Assembly (NCBI GenBank): GCA_021292105.1
Contig: CM037865.1
Coordinates: 66,806,630 to 66,870,629 of the forward strand
Length of the DNA: 64,000 nt
Direction: 5' to 3'
Origin: Anadara kagoshimensis
Lineage: Eukaryota > Mollusca > Bivalvia > Arcoida > Arcidae
The position numbers and the translations under genes were made by a program. Below, piece by piece: positions 1 to 12,190 of this stretch. Position 1 is the first letter of the stretch; every line of letters starts with the position of its first letter. The notes below the pieces were generated by a model that worked only from the letters and a program-made list of their open reading frames with translations, ran no database searches and was not told the DNA's origin.

Positions 1-465
1 TTAGAATAATTTATTATAACCTATACTGGTAAAACAATAGATGCTTTGATACAGATGGCTGCAAATTAATTTAGGCATACATATTTAACTTAAAGACCAG
101 CCTCGGACTATAAATAGCAGCCAATGAGGAAAATGTCTTCTATAATCTCTATATATTTTGACAATTTTCGGCGATGGGATGATTTTTTTTTACAAATATC
201 TTCAGTAAGATATTTTTCTGCTATTCAGATTTGTTGTGGAAATAACTCTAGCTACTGGTATACCACATACATATATATACATTTTATTGTTTCTGATTTG
301 CTGTTGTAGTTTCACTGCAGCACATTAAGAACACTAGTACTTACAGAAGTTTGATGAACTTTTCCTTCAGTATAAAATTAATATATATATACCCATTTTA
401 CTTTGATAACAAAATGTACATAAAATATGTTGGTTTATATAAAGATTTCATAATGATAACCCATA

Positions 466-675
466 TTTCAAAGACTATCATTTTCTTTCACATAATAATT
501 CATTGTTCAAAGATGATCTTTTTCTGTAGGTAATAATTCAAATGATCAAAGATGTTACTTTTTTGTCATTTAATAATTCACATTGCTGAAAATGATTCTT
601 TTTTGTCACATAATAATTTAATTGTCAAAGATATTCTTTAATTCAAATGTTCAAAAATGTTATTTTTCCGTCAAG
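466..675. repeat. Degenerate ~55-bp tandem repeat, about 4 copies
   Basis: The phrases ttcaaagatga, tttttctgtca and cataataattca recur in the same order about every 55 bases. Copies differ by substitutions and small indels, so the array is old. No coding potential is seen. Confidence 0.6.
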
Positions 676-3600
676 TTAACTTTTCCACATGAAATTCTTA
701 ACACTGTAACATACTGTATAAAATTGATTCTGTGAATCAAATCAGAGGTTTTTGTGAATTAAATCAGAGGTGACTTTATTATAAACAGTTAATTATACAC
801 TTCTTCAGACGGCTTTTTTTACATCTGGTTTGATTTAGTTAATATTAAGTTTTTGACTGATATACACCAGATTTTAATGTGACTTATAGGTTAAGGGTAT
901 ATTTAGCTCAGTTTTTCTGAATAAGTAATATGAAATTACCAGTCAAATAAGATTAAATCATGAATTTATTGTGTACCAGATGTTTATAAAAAAATAAAGC
1001 CAAGTAAGTGATCAACATGGGAAGGGCAATCTGGGTAAAAGTAAAATAACTTATATTGTTCATGATAGCAATACAATACATACATGTAGATGACTGCAGC
1101 ATGGTGTCATTATAAAGCCAGTAAGGCAACAGAAGTTGTCTGCTACTCTTATGGACATAGATTAAGTTCATCACCTTGTCACATATTTTTGCAATTCATT
1201 TTACTCCCTACTTGCTGCTTACTTTAAGAAATTTGTCTTCTACTTGAAAATTTACTGAAAGGGCAGTGACTGTATAAGAGATATGCTGAATAATGTATTT
1301 ATCAATCTACAGAGAATTTTTATGAATCAAAATAGAATAAACTTCAAATTTGACTTTGATAGTTACTGAATATGAAAGCATGTCAAAAAACCTGTTGAGG
1401 CTGAAAATTAACTTTGGTATTGGAAGATTTAATGTTCTAATTTGACCAAACATAATTTATTCCTAAGTAAACACCTGTATGATGACCATTAAAAAATTCT
1501 GTCACAACTTACTGGGTTAAAAAACATAATTTAATGCAATAGTTAAATTTATTTTGATTAGAGCTAACTTAAGCATTCCTCCTTAACAGATTTATTAAAT
1601 TCAAAATATAGGCAAAGTAGCCTCCCTTTGGTATTGGTGTCAAACACTGCAGTATCCTTTTACCCCAATGTGCTTATTGCTTGATATTTGTGCTCCCTGT
1701 AATACAGGGCCTGTATGGAATTTAATGCAGTTTGTATTTCAAAATTTATTATTCATAATATAGATACTCATTAAACTAGTTCAAATGAATAATATCTTTG
1801 GAAATTCTTCATAAAAACCTTTGGGGTTTGGCATTCCCATTTTATTAAAGCTTTATTCAACATAATGTGCCATGTGATATGGTGACATGTCACATTAATG
1901 AGTAAACATCTTTCATTACCCTCATATGCTTAAAAAGGAGTTTGTTGCCCATAAAGTAAGCTCTGTTTGTATTTCATAACATTGTGCCCTGTGTATTCAT
2001 GTTGTAAAATCATTTAAAAGGGGCACCTGCTTTTTTAGATGCCAGCTACTTTTATAGTGGTTCTTAAAGTACTAACAACTTAGTTTAAGTGCATTACAAG
2101 TCACACTTATAGACACCTTTTTCTTAAATGCTAGTTAGTGCTAGTCGAATGAATGGAGAAAGTCAATGCTCCTTGACCCCCATGTGACCTAGCCACGCCC
2201 TATTGTTGAATGACAGATACATGTACACAGCATATAGTTATGAATCTATGATTGATGATTGTCACAGATGTCATTTAAAATGACATGCAGTTAAAATTAT
2301 ACATTGAAGTATATTGTAGAAAAATCAGTGAACTCTTCAAATCAGCTTATTCAATCTGTCTTAGTCATGTTAGTATCCAAGATAAATAAGTTTAAATCTA
2401 AAAATTTCAATGCTTCCTGTTGATTGGAATATTTAAGTAAATTTGTAAAACATTACATGCCAAGGTCTGGGGCCACTGGATTGGTCGAAATTTGAAACCT
2501 GGCTAGTCTTACAGTCTTTACATCAACTCAATTTTTCAGTCATTAAACTGGATTAAGATCAAATTGGAATTTTAATATTTTTGCACGCTTGAAATCAGAG
2601 GTTTGATATCCTGCCTTGTAAATACAAGATTTGATACACATTCTTGTTAAAAATACAAAATACATTTATGATGCACTGTCTTTTGTATACAAGATTAATT
2701 GATATACCATCTTACACAAGATTCGAAAAGGAGTAGTGGCCTTTCTTTTGCCAAACACAGCATGAAGAAACGAAAGTCAAAAGGAGACTGAAAGATGATG
2801 GTCCTCGGGCTCTAAGGATTCAAATGTGAAAGGATTCAAATGTGACAGAATAAAACTCTTACTGTCATAATTCCTGTACCATTGAGCATCATATTGTTTG
2901 TTGATTCCTTTATGAACCTTACAACTCGGAAGCCAACCAATGTTTATCAGTTATTTTCACATGCTTTATAAAATTGCAATTACTTTATAATATACTGCAA
3001 TATATAGATGATGATGTATGTAAACTCATTAGGTAATTGCCAATAAAATTGTTATGATAAAGCTAGACGTAGGCCAATTGTTAGGAGTGCTAATAATTTT
3101 TGCATTCAGTAATTAATTACTAGTATATTATTTGATTTTATATTATTATATTGTAAGCAGTGTTAGCAATAGACCAGTCCTTGTTTTGTATTTTCAACAT
3201 TATCCATTGTTGTATTTTGGAGACAGTAGTCAGTTCTTCCTAAAAGCTACCACTTTTGTATCATCAGACAGATTGATATGTCCAACTCTGTAATGTCAGT
3301 TTAAGGAACTGAACTGGAATTTAATCTTTGACTTAAGACAACATCTTCAACAAACATGCTCAGCCTCAATAATAGTTAAAGAATTTTGACAGCGGTGTAA
3401 AATTATTGCACTTTACCCTCTTTGATATAGATCTGATGGGCAAGTGAGAGGTATATTGACCCATAAGCCAGTGCTTTAGACCATTTAGTCACCTAGGCTC
3501 CCCAAAAAGTTCATATTATTCCCCATGAAAATCTGCATCCACTGTCAAAGGATGTACCAGGCAAGCAAACTACACGTTGCTTTGAATATCCCGAAAGCAC

Positions 3601-4289
3601 TTAAGCATCTGGAACTGCAGAAGGATTCAATAAAAGCACTGCAGGTATCAATATCATTCAGTTCAGCCTCTCCAAGTTGATCATCATTATCATTCAGCCC
3701 TTATAATTTAACCATCATCATATCCACCAGATATGTTAATAATGAAATAAGCCTACAGACTACCAGTAGTGACCAGCATAATAATGATTGATTCAATGTA
3801 AGAATTACTGATAAGTTTACATAACATTATTGTACTTTATTAAGTTACCTTTGTGTAACAGTTTCGCCTGATGTCTGAAGCTCATATTTATATTGAAGGG
3901 ATTCTCTCAGAGTCTCTTATTGATATCAAATTTATCTTATTAAGTTATGTAAGACAATGAATTCCTTCAGAGCTTGTCTGTGACATCAGGTATTATTTGA
4001 TTAAGTTGACTATACACAAGATACATTTCATTGAGTTAGCTAGCTGGCCCCAGTTTCACAATCAATCTTTCACTTTAGAATTTCCTTAACTAATATTTTG
4101 GATTGGTATGTTTTGACGTCACTTTAACCTGTAACTGAGTTTGACCAGTATAACTTTGAGTCAGACTTGTCACGTTCAGACCTGTCCTGTAATATTTTGT
4201 AAATTCTATTTTTAGATGGATCAGGCTGGCTTTTATTTCAGACACTTGAGTATAGAAGATCTATGATATGGAACAGTATTATAATGCCC

Positions 4290-4580
4290 CTCTTCGAAGA
4301 GCAGGGAGGGTGGTATACCAGTACTGCTTTACCTCTGTCATTCCGTCCACCTGAAACAAAGATGTTTGTAAAAGTTGTTTCAGCAACTACTAAACACAGT
4401 CACTTGAAATTTTGTATGCAAGTTCAGTATGAGGTCCCATACTGCAAGTACCAATTTCTAGTCTAATGGACATCTACTTCCTTTTTCCTGACAAATTTTT
4501 TTTTCAATATTTATAGTCAATGGTTAAAAATTTTCATAACAGTTTTCTCAGCAACTACTAATCAAAGCTACTTGGAATTT
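4290..4580 (+). repeat. Interspersed repeat (family D2), also at 39063-39345
   Basis: Shares cctctgtc, tttctcagca, ctactaaacacagtcacttg and ccaatggtt with 39063-39345 in the same order. A 67-codon open frame here is a by-product of the repeat and has no gene support. Confidence 0.65.
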
Positions 4581-5353
4581 TGTAATAAAAATCCTGCATC
4601 TATAAAACTAATAAAACATTAAATATATTAATTGATGGAATGAATGGGTTTTACGCCCACTCCAAGAATATTTTACTATATCGAGACTTCACCAGCTATA
4701 GGTTAAGTGGCAAAAATGTTTATCTTTGTTACTAGTGCACTCATGGCAATGTGCAGGGAGAGTTCTTTAATGTGCCATGTCTGTTGGTTTTTAAGGTCTC
4801 TTCTTAAGTACCCTGTTACTTTCATTTCTAAATGCTGAGTTCTTGGCAAAAGAGCAGTCACTTCCTATTTTTCAGTCTTGGTCAGACTTTAATATATAGG
4901 CAGGGTAGATTGGTAAGTAACCTCTTGAATCTTCGCCACCTGACATTCTATCCAGCTTGCAACAATGAGTGACTCAAAGGGCACAACCTTTTGAATGCAA
5001 TCTATATACACAGTTTGTCATAGCATCACCTGTGCATTAATTGTACTAACTAATGATAATGAACAAAATGATTATTACTGGTATTGAAAAGTGAAACGTC
5101 AACACATTGGGAGAACAATCAAGGTATACTATAAGCAACTGGATACACATATATCGATAATGATAGAGTGATATTAGATTTTCATTTATATCATTGTTTA
5201 TCACATGTAATGATAACTTGTGTTATAAACATATAAGGTACCTTGGTTAGATACACAGGCTTTATTTAGTTGCTCAGTATATAGAAAGTTTGAGCACATG
5301 CGTTCCTATAGACAGGTAGTCTTTATAAAGAGGTGTACATGTTTTACATGAAC

Positions 5354-5493
5354 TGGCCCCAGTTTCAGAATCATTTCTGTACTAAAGTTTTCCTTAACTT
5401 TAATTTTGGCAATCTCTTTTGGAACTATAAACCACATATTTGTCAAATTTAAGTTAAGGAAAATCTTAGTTAAGAAATGATTGTGAGACAGGG
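5354..5493. repeat. Fold-back MITE, TIR starting tggccccagtttca
   Basis: The left end (tggccccagtttcagaatca) is inverted at the right end (tgattgtgagacaggg), and the interior pairs as well (tttccttaact against agttaaggaaa). It is a short palindromic MITE of about 140 bp without coding sequence. Related but more decayed copies are seen around 4045-4100 and 39833-40063. Confidence 0.65.
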
Positions 5494-5950
5494 ATCTGAC
5501 AGTTATGATCATAGACAGTATCTGGATAAACGTTACACCTACATGCTTAATGTCAGAATAAACTGGCAGGTATTACATGTGAACTGACATACAGGGGCAG
5601 TAATTTGATCAACTTTGTGCTATCAGTATATGTACACTCTATGTATTATTATGTCTTGTTATTCTGTAGTACTGACATTAAGAATTACTTGGCAGGTACT
5701 ATAGCTAGTCCGAGCTACCTGGTATTCCCACCGGTACAATTTGAACACTGGCCTAATTAACCTGATGTAACAATTGCTTCATCAATACAATAGTTTGACG
5801 GTCTTAGCAGCATCACATTATAAATACTTGTATCTTTGTACTTGTACATTGACATAATCTGATTACCATCCTTCCATCATTAGGCCTCATTAAGATAAAA
5901 TCTCTTGTTTTCTCTCTGTCTGTAGCTATCCAGGATTTTTGTTCTTTATG

Positions 5951-6210
5951 CCTGTATGTATTCAGGTTTTAGGTTGATTTGTTAAGCAGATATATAATTA
6001 TTTTGTTTGTCTTAGATTTTACAGGTCTTTAACATTCCTAAAATCATCATCCAATATTCTGTTTTCTCTTGGTCTGTATGTTACAGGGTTTTACTTCTCT
6101 CTGCCTGTATGTATCCAGGTTCTAGGTTGATTTGTTAAGCAGATATATAGTTATAATGTTTGTCTAAGATTTTACAGCTCTTTAACATTCCTCAAATCAT
6201 CATCCAATGC
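5951..6210 (+). repeat. Tandem duplication, 153-bp offset
   Basis: The segment from cctgtatgtattcagg at 5951 recurs from 6104 (cctgtatgtatccagg). The two copies stay alignable through gttgatttgttaagcagat, gattttacag and tttaacattcct. Divergence is moderate, so the duplication is not recent. Confidence 0.75.
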
Positions 6211-6443
6211 ACTAGCATACCATAACATGATGGAGACATACATTTCAGTTTAGGTCAATAACCAGGAGAGAAGTTACTACATGTTGTTTTATGCCTTCGT
6301 TTATTTGTGTCTTTGATGACATTATTAAGTGGCTTGCTGAGTCTGAAGGAAACAATGAGATTTGAGAACTGTTTGACTTAATCTTGAAGAAGTACGTCAT
6401 ATCACTAATAACTACAAGAAACTACTAAATTCTTGCTTATAAT

Positions 6444-6777
6444 ACAATGGCCGGTATCAGTCTTCAAATTTTATTTCTTGTGAAAGAAAAGTGTATTTTG
6501 TCATTGTATGTTTTCACATTTCTCTAACATTATTCTTATCATTTTAGAAAGTTGACGACACAATTGTAAGAATTTCTCATTTCTCACATTTCTTCTGAAA
6601 TGAAATATTCAATTATTTTGTAAGAATTTTGTAATGGAATGTGACAATAAGAAAGGTAACAATGGTGTTGTCAACTTTCTAAAATGGTAAGAATAATGTT
6701 GAAGAAATTTGAACAATAACAATAGAAACCTGACAATGACAAAATGAATCATGAGGGCTGATATCAGCCATGGTATA
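6444..6777. repeat. Fold-back MITE, ~330 bp
   Basis: The left half (tacaatggccggtatcagt, then ttttgtcattgt, acattattctta and ttttagaaagttgacgacac) recurs inverted in the right half (gtgttgtcaactttctaaaa, taagaataatgt, acaatgacaaaa, then gatatcagccatggtata). The halves could pair over more than 100 bp with interruptions. No open frame is present. The ends look TA-flanked, but the exact boundary is uncertain. Confidence 0.65.
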
Positions 6778-7559
6778 CTTATTGTAATACTGAATAAGTT
6801 TTGATTTTATCAATGGTACTGTATTTGATAGTTTGGCTATTTTCATATTTACTTGGGCTGATATAAAACTGGTTACCAGGGTGATTTATTTGTAACATCC
6901 TTAGTACATACAATGTTTAGTTTGCAGGAATCTTGGATACAATGCTAAAATGATAAATGCAGGTCTATGACAAATACAGGTACCTCTTTCAAACTGTGTG
7001 TTGCAGACTGAAGACCTAAGTATTCACTTTAACAGATCATGCAAATGGCATTAAAATTGTTAATTTGGCTATTGTAAAATATCACATGGGAAATCAATGA
7101 AAACATTAACACATTTAGTGCCCTACGTTTAACACATTGTTCATTTAATCTTTAGTCAAATTCATCATATGTCAAACTTTTATTAAGTTGCTAGGCTAAA
7201 CAAAACTTGATCAACACTTTACTATGTTCCATAGAAGTGAGAATTAAAATATATCTGAATTAAATTCTGGATATACTATACTGTAATATTATAAATATTG
7301 ACTGGATACATCACAGTTGCATTCAACTGCCAAAATAAATCAACTGTGAAATAATATCTGACTGATGCAGACTTTCTGCAGTTTCTGATTAAAAACAATA
7401 TGGTAGGCTTTATATTACATCAGTGAAGTCTGCTTCTAAATATCGATGTATAGATAATGAATTGTTTCAAATTCCAATAATTTAATTTGTAAAACCAAAG
7501 TAATATTCCAGCTGTATCTCATTAAGGTAACTGTATCTCAAGTGCCTGTGGATCAGACG

Positions 7560-7640
7560 AGGGGTCAAACCCAGAACCTTCTGCACCACAGTCAAGTACT
7601 GTACTCTTCCAGCTGATCTACCCAGATAGCTACATTACTA
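7560..7640 (-). repeat. tRNA-like SINE head (possible)
   Basis: Read on the - strand there is an A-box-like tagatcagctgg and, about 40 bases on, a B-box-like gggtttgaccc with good symmetry. No clear 3' tail or target duplication was found. A second, weaker tRNA-like block may lie at 7740-7865. This is a SINE remnant rather than a functional tRNA. Confidence 0.35.
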
Positions 7641-8514
7641 ATCTCTTGAGATTTGACCCACAGACTCTAGCATGTGGGTAATTTTGAAGTGGCTCACAAA
7701 TTTTCTCAGAGTATCATTACCCATGGCTGTAGTTTTTAGTCCTCCACTTACAACGGGCACACTCATGACCAATTAACAAATATTCCTGTGTCAGACCAGC
7801 CTGGGCTTGACCTAGGACCAGTATTATAGTCAAGTTTTCTACTTGTTGAGTTATCCAGACTACTAGGGCAGCAGTAAGACATGTAGAATTAAATGTAGTT
7901 CTTTAATTTAAATTGAGAAAGTGAAACTAAATTAAACTAATAAGGTTAAATGATTAATCATATAGATTAAATCTGCATGTGAAATATTTTAAATATTATA
8001 ATAATAATAGTTTAACTTAATACTACTTCATGCATTGTATTTAAAAAGGATTTTTTTTTTGGATTTGGAGTCATAACTGTTTACAATAACATGTACATGT
8101 ACTCCAATATTATTATGGTGTTTAATGCACCTGAAATGTTACCTATATGGTTGGGTAGGACTAGTCATATTTTGCATGAATGATGAAGTCAAAAACATTA
8201 TATACTATAGTTTGTTTCAGTATTTGTCAGAGTTGTTAATATTGAGTCCATTTTTGTAAAAGGGTACTGGGTATGATCAAGAAGTAAAATGTCTCCTAAT
8301 GTTCCCTCTGGATAATTTTGTACCCACCCTATTTACTTTTTATAGTGAGTTAAATTGCAAATAGACATGTGCTAGACAAATAAGTACAAAATTATATACA
8401 TATTTTGTCAATAGAGAAAGGAATAATTGTCTGTGAAGTTTATAAATAGATGCATTGCAAAACAACTGAGGGCACTAATAAACTCTATATGTACAATACA
8501 TATGTATATAATGT

Positions 8515-8782
8515 AACTTCTGCCGCATTTATGGATTAAGTCACTGCCAAAGTCCAAAGTGACCAACTAAGTCACTGAATGAAACTTCTGCCGCACTTAT
8601 GGATTAAGTCACTGCCAAAGTTCAAAGTGACCAACTAAGTCACTGAATGTAACTTCTGCCACACTTATGGATTAAGTCACTGCCAAAGTTCAAAGTGACC
8701 AACTAAGTCACTGAATGTAACTTCTGCCACACTTATGGATTAAGTCACTGCCAAAGTCCAAAGTGACCAACTAAGTCACTGC
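8515..8782 (+). repeat. 68-bp tandem repeat, ~4 copies
   Basis: The word aacttctgcc begins at 8515, 8583, 8651 and 8719, an exact 68-bp period. Each unit contains ggattaagtcactgccaaag and gtgaccaactaagtcactg, an internal near-repeat of aagtcactg. The copies are almost identical, which suggests recent expansion or homogenisation. Confidence 0.9.
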
Positions 8783-9606
8783 CAGAGTCACCTAAATTAA
8801 GTCTCTTCCTTCTCCTTGTATGAGTTGAATAGAGCTGAATATGGAACAACTTAAATCTACACCCAGTTTTGCATTTTAAACTTTGTAAGTTTTACAAATA
8901 TGTTACTAATAGTTAATGGAACGTATACAACCTTCAGTCTTAACGTTCTTTCTAGCATGCTGACTGATATCAAACCGGAATGTATCAGTAATGAGGGGGC
9001 TAGTGGGTAATGAATACAACTCTTCTAATGTGTCTGTATTATTCGACTGATTCAAGCAATTTTTCTTAACAACTGGCTACCTTGACGCATAGTACAACTA
9101 GCTTCGTTGAAGCATAGTACATATTTATAGCATATTATCAAACTAATATTCTTGTAAGTTATACAAATTATAAAATAAAAATACATGGGTTTTTTTTGCA
9201 AAAATATTTTGATATATCAGTATATTTATTAATGAATCACTGGTTGTAAAATATGTGCGATAGTTGTGAGCTCTGCAGTTATAGTACAATAGCCACATTA
9301 CATAATATTTCTGGGTACATTCAAATCCATTGCCTTGCTTTATAATAATTGGTTCTAGAAAAGCCATATGTAGAAAGGGGTTATAAGAACTGGGTGTTTA
9401 CAAACAGATCCAAAACTGTCAAAAACTTATATTTTATCTCATATTGACTGAACTTAACATGCTTTATTTATAATTTGCATCAAGACTGACTTTATTTTTT
9501 ATTTCTATTCAGGTAAAAACACATTTTTATCCATTCAGGTAAAAAAAAAAACCAGTACAGTTATTTACTACTTAACTGATGATATTTATATATTTTTCTA
9601 TCACAG

Positions 9607-9757
9607 GTACAAAAGACCCATTCCGTTCCATTCAGGTTAAGCCGTTACCATTCACAGCACTCCGACCTTCAGTATGGATGCGTAACATTCCAGTTCTGGT
9701 TCAGATAAAAGGTTCAGAAAAGCATGAAGCTCACATAAAGATTTTAAATCCAAACTT
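9607..9757 (+). CDS. PLD1: PLD exon 1 in window: start of PX domain
   Basis: Acceptor tatcacag, donor gtaggt at 9758. The exon enters with 2 bases of a split codon and leaves with 2 bases of a Leu codon. It encodes about 50 residues, including VQIKGSEKHEAHIKILNPN, which lead into the first strands of the PX domain. In vertebrate PLD1 the equivalent stretch ends in an Asn-Leu pair just before the YT(I/L) strand, as here. An in-frame stop lies shortly upstream of the acceptor region, so this is an internal exon and not a start. Confidence 0.85.
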
Positions 9758-9965
9758 GTAGGTATTTTTTTTATATTTATTTTTTACAATTTCACCATAC
9801 ACATAAAGTATATAAGAACAAAAGTCAGATATTTTATCATTTCTAATTGAAAAGTTTAAGAGTTTAAAATTTTTTTTTTGATTTATCAATTTAACATTTA
9901 ATTTTGCAATTTGTTACTAAGTTATAGAGAATCTTTGACAGGTCATGGTTTAATATGGCATTTAT

Positions 9966-10915
9966 CACGGGGGTAATCGTGATACACCGTATTTCATTTA
10001 CGTCGGAGTATTCCGTCGGTTTTAATTTACGTCCGAGTAAAATGATACATTTTTGGTCGTTACGCTTTACGTTAAAGAGAACAGATGACTATTTTTAATA
10101 TAACTTCATAAAAACGAAACTTTAACAGAAAGCAAAAAGTTGGTCACATAATATTTGAGGGTATTTAACTGCCTCATATAAAAACTTGCAAGAAATATTC
10201 ATATTTTTCACGTACCTTTCACATTTCCATTTTTGGCAGGTGCTTTTGTTTAGCAGCTGATTTTAATAAAACGGACTTGGTTTCAAATGATGTTTCTACT
10301 CAAAATCCTTAAGAAATGTCTTTACTTTTATAAACTCGCGAAAACAGAAGCTTTACTCGGCTTTTAAGTGAAATTTTATTTTGTTTAAGCGGAGTAGTGG
10401 TATAAATGTTACGCTTTCCGACCAGCTGTGTTACGCTTTCCGTGAAGACATGTTACGCTTTACGTTTAATATGATTCGCAATTGACAGAACTCAAACTTC
10501 ATTATAACTTTAGATCGGATGTTTTCTCGGTTATATCTTTACAAGTTGTTTCAGAAGTGATTCAGAAAGCATTGCAGGATAGGATTCAATTTTTGGAAGA
10601 GAGCAGAACCATACACAGTTCGTAACTTGAACCAATAAAAAGCAAAAATAACATACATGTATTGTCATACATGCTTATATAGCAATACATCGCTTCCAAA
10701 AGTAAACACTTACGAAAGACTAAACCGACTTATAGATAGTTATACCAGTTGCACAATATAAACTACAGTCAAACTTGCTTATAAAAGCCACTCAAGGGAA
10801 CTAGTAAAAGTGGCCTTTATTGGCAAGTGGTCCTCATAATAGGATGGTCTTTAAGGCAGGTTCGACTGTACGTGTTAAATACCATTTTGAAAAGGATCAA
10901 ATGTAGTTCATATAT
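9966..10915 (+). repeat. Left terminal inverted repeat arm
   Basis: Inverted match to about 13745-14594. It contains four copies of gttacgcttt followed by acg or ccg at 10059, 10408, 10430 and 10452, plus tttacgtcgg and tttacgtccg near the tip. It is interrupted by a TA-flanked MITE (10766-10868) that the right arm lacks. Confidence 0.85.
10766..10868. repeat. MITE H, copy 1 (103 bp)
   Basis: Begins cagtcaaacttgc and ends gcaggttcgactg, flanked by TA on both sides (10764-10765, 10869-10870). It contains the words ccactcaagggaact and aaaagtggcctttat, shared with 24897-25061 and 38599-38758. The TA target and CAGT ends fit a Tc1/mariner-type MITE. It sits in only one arm of the large inverted repeat and so is younger than the arms. 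Confidence 0.8.
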
Positions 10916-10924
10916 AGTTTTTTA

Positions 10925-11970
10925 TGCTCAGTTGAGCTATTGTCATTTATCATCGTCAGTCGTTTGGCGTACGTCGTTCGTAAACTTTACATTTTAATCA
11001 TCTTCTCCAAAACTGCTTAGGCAAATTTGATAAAACTTGGTGATTATCAGGCCTGGGTAACAGGTTTTCAGAATTGTTTTCGGTGTTTGGTCACGCCTAA
11101 CAAGGTTGACTGCTGTTATTAAAATAGCAAAAAAGGCAAAAAATATTTTTCTCTGAAACCACAACGTGCAAAATTTCGATTGGATACCGTATTTCGATTC
11201 AGGATACCCGGGAACATGAGAATTGGACGAAAAATTGGTTACGTGTTTTGTGTAAAATACGTAATTTGTAAAACGAGACATTTATTGTTATAACTCAACA
11301 AAGATTGAAGATATAATGTATTTAGTATTTACTGTTGATCTTGTCTCGCTATTTTCCTCGATTTGATGTAAAGATCAAAGCTCAAGGTCATGTCCCAGTT
11401 AGTTTTTGAACTTTCATAAAGAATGCTAATTTTTCATGTGATAATGGCATGGTATTTTCAGTTTATTGTAGGTATTGACATGGCGATCATTTTGATACAA
11501 AGAACAAGGTCATGGGTTCAAAAGTCAAGGTCATAGATACACAAGGACACCAAAATGGCTAAATATTTGCGAAACTATTAAATACCCATGTATATACGAA
11601 TAGTGTAGGCATTGACATGGTGATCATTTTTATATTCAAAAGTCAAGGTCACAGATGAACAAGTGAACCAAAATGGTTAAATATCTAAAAGAATATTAAC
11701 TTTTTGTATAGACTGTAAGTTAGAATGTTGTAGGTATTGACATAGTGGTCATATAGATCAAGGTCATGAGTTAAGAGTCAAGGTTACAGATATAGAAAAA
11801 ATACTGAAATGTAAACAATTGTTATAACTTGACTATATAAACAGATTATGACATGAGTTTTCACATTTTTATCTCACCAAACCTTAAGCGCACACGTGTT
11901 ATTGTGTTGGGACGACCATTGATTCATTGTTTATACTAAGGTGAGCGTTGAGGCCCATCAACTTTACTTT
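10925..11970 (+). repeat. Long repeat family A, copy 1 (nested in the inverted-repeat element)
   Basis: Begins near gctcagttgagctattg and continues with ccaaaactgcttaggcaaat, ttgataaaacttggtgatta and later gtcaaggtcacag blocks. It ends at gtgagcgttgaggccca. The same order appears at 22412-23975, and the latter part appears at 48480-49454. It is the most diverged of the three copies. No function is recognised. Confidence 0.8.
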
Positions 11971-11984
11971 TTAATCTAAGAATA

Positions 11985-12190
11985 TACTAGTAGTTGAGTG
12001 GGTAATGGCGTTTTACGCCCCAGTCAAATGTAATGTTGTTTACGTCGTAGTCAAGATCCTTCCACATATATCGAGGCGGTCAATACACAGGTGAATGGAA
12101 CCAGTGTACCCAGAGAAGCCGCCGACTTTCGCTAATTGGGACTCGTTCTAAGGCGATGAGAGGCACTTTAATCCATAAGCCTGTCCTTTA
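11985..12190 (+). repeat. Family C repeat segment, interrupted at 12190
   Basis: Contains gagtgggtaatggcgtttta, the block atcgaggcggtcaat and aagcctgtccttta. The sequence appears to resume after the nested element as gaccactcggccac (13168). A related segment lies inverted at 13545-13740 within the same large element. Confidence 0.55.

Larger units (their letters stand above)
1..9606. other. Upstream or 5'-intronic DNA, no exon recognised
   Basis: AT-rich DNA before the first recognised PLD exon. Because exon 1 starts with the last two bases of a split codon, at least one more coding exon must lie upstream, inside or outside the window, but none could be picked with confidence. The stretch holds a degenerate tandem repeat (466-675), repeat copies at 4290-4580 and 5354-5493, a duplicated segment (5951-6210), a fold-back element (6444-6777), a tRNA-like head on the - strand (about 7560-7640) and a 68-bp tandem array (8515-8782). 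I see nothing else in 1-465, 676-4289, 6790-7550, 7870-8510 and 8790-9606, apart from a weak exon-like frame at 3523-3651. No promoter is identifiable. Confidence 0.6.
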
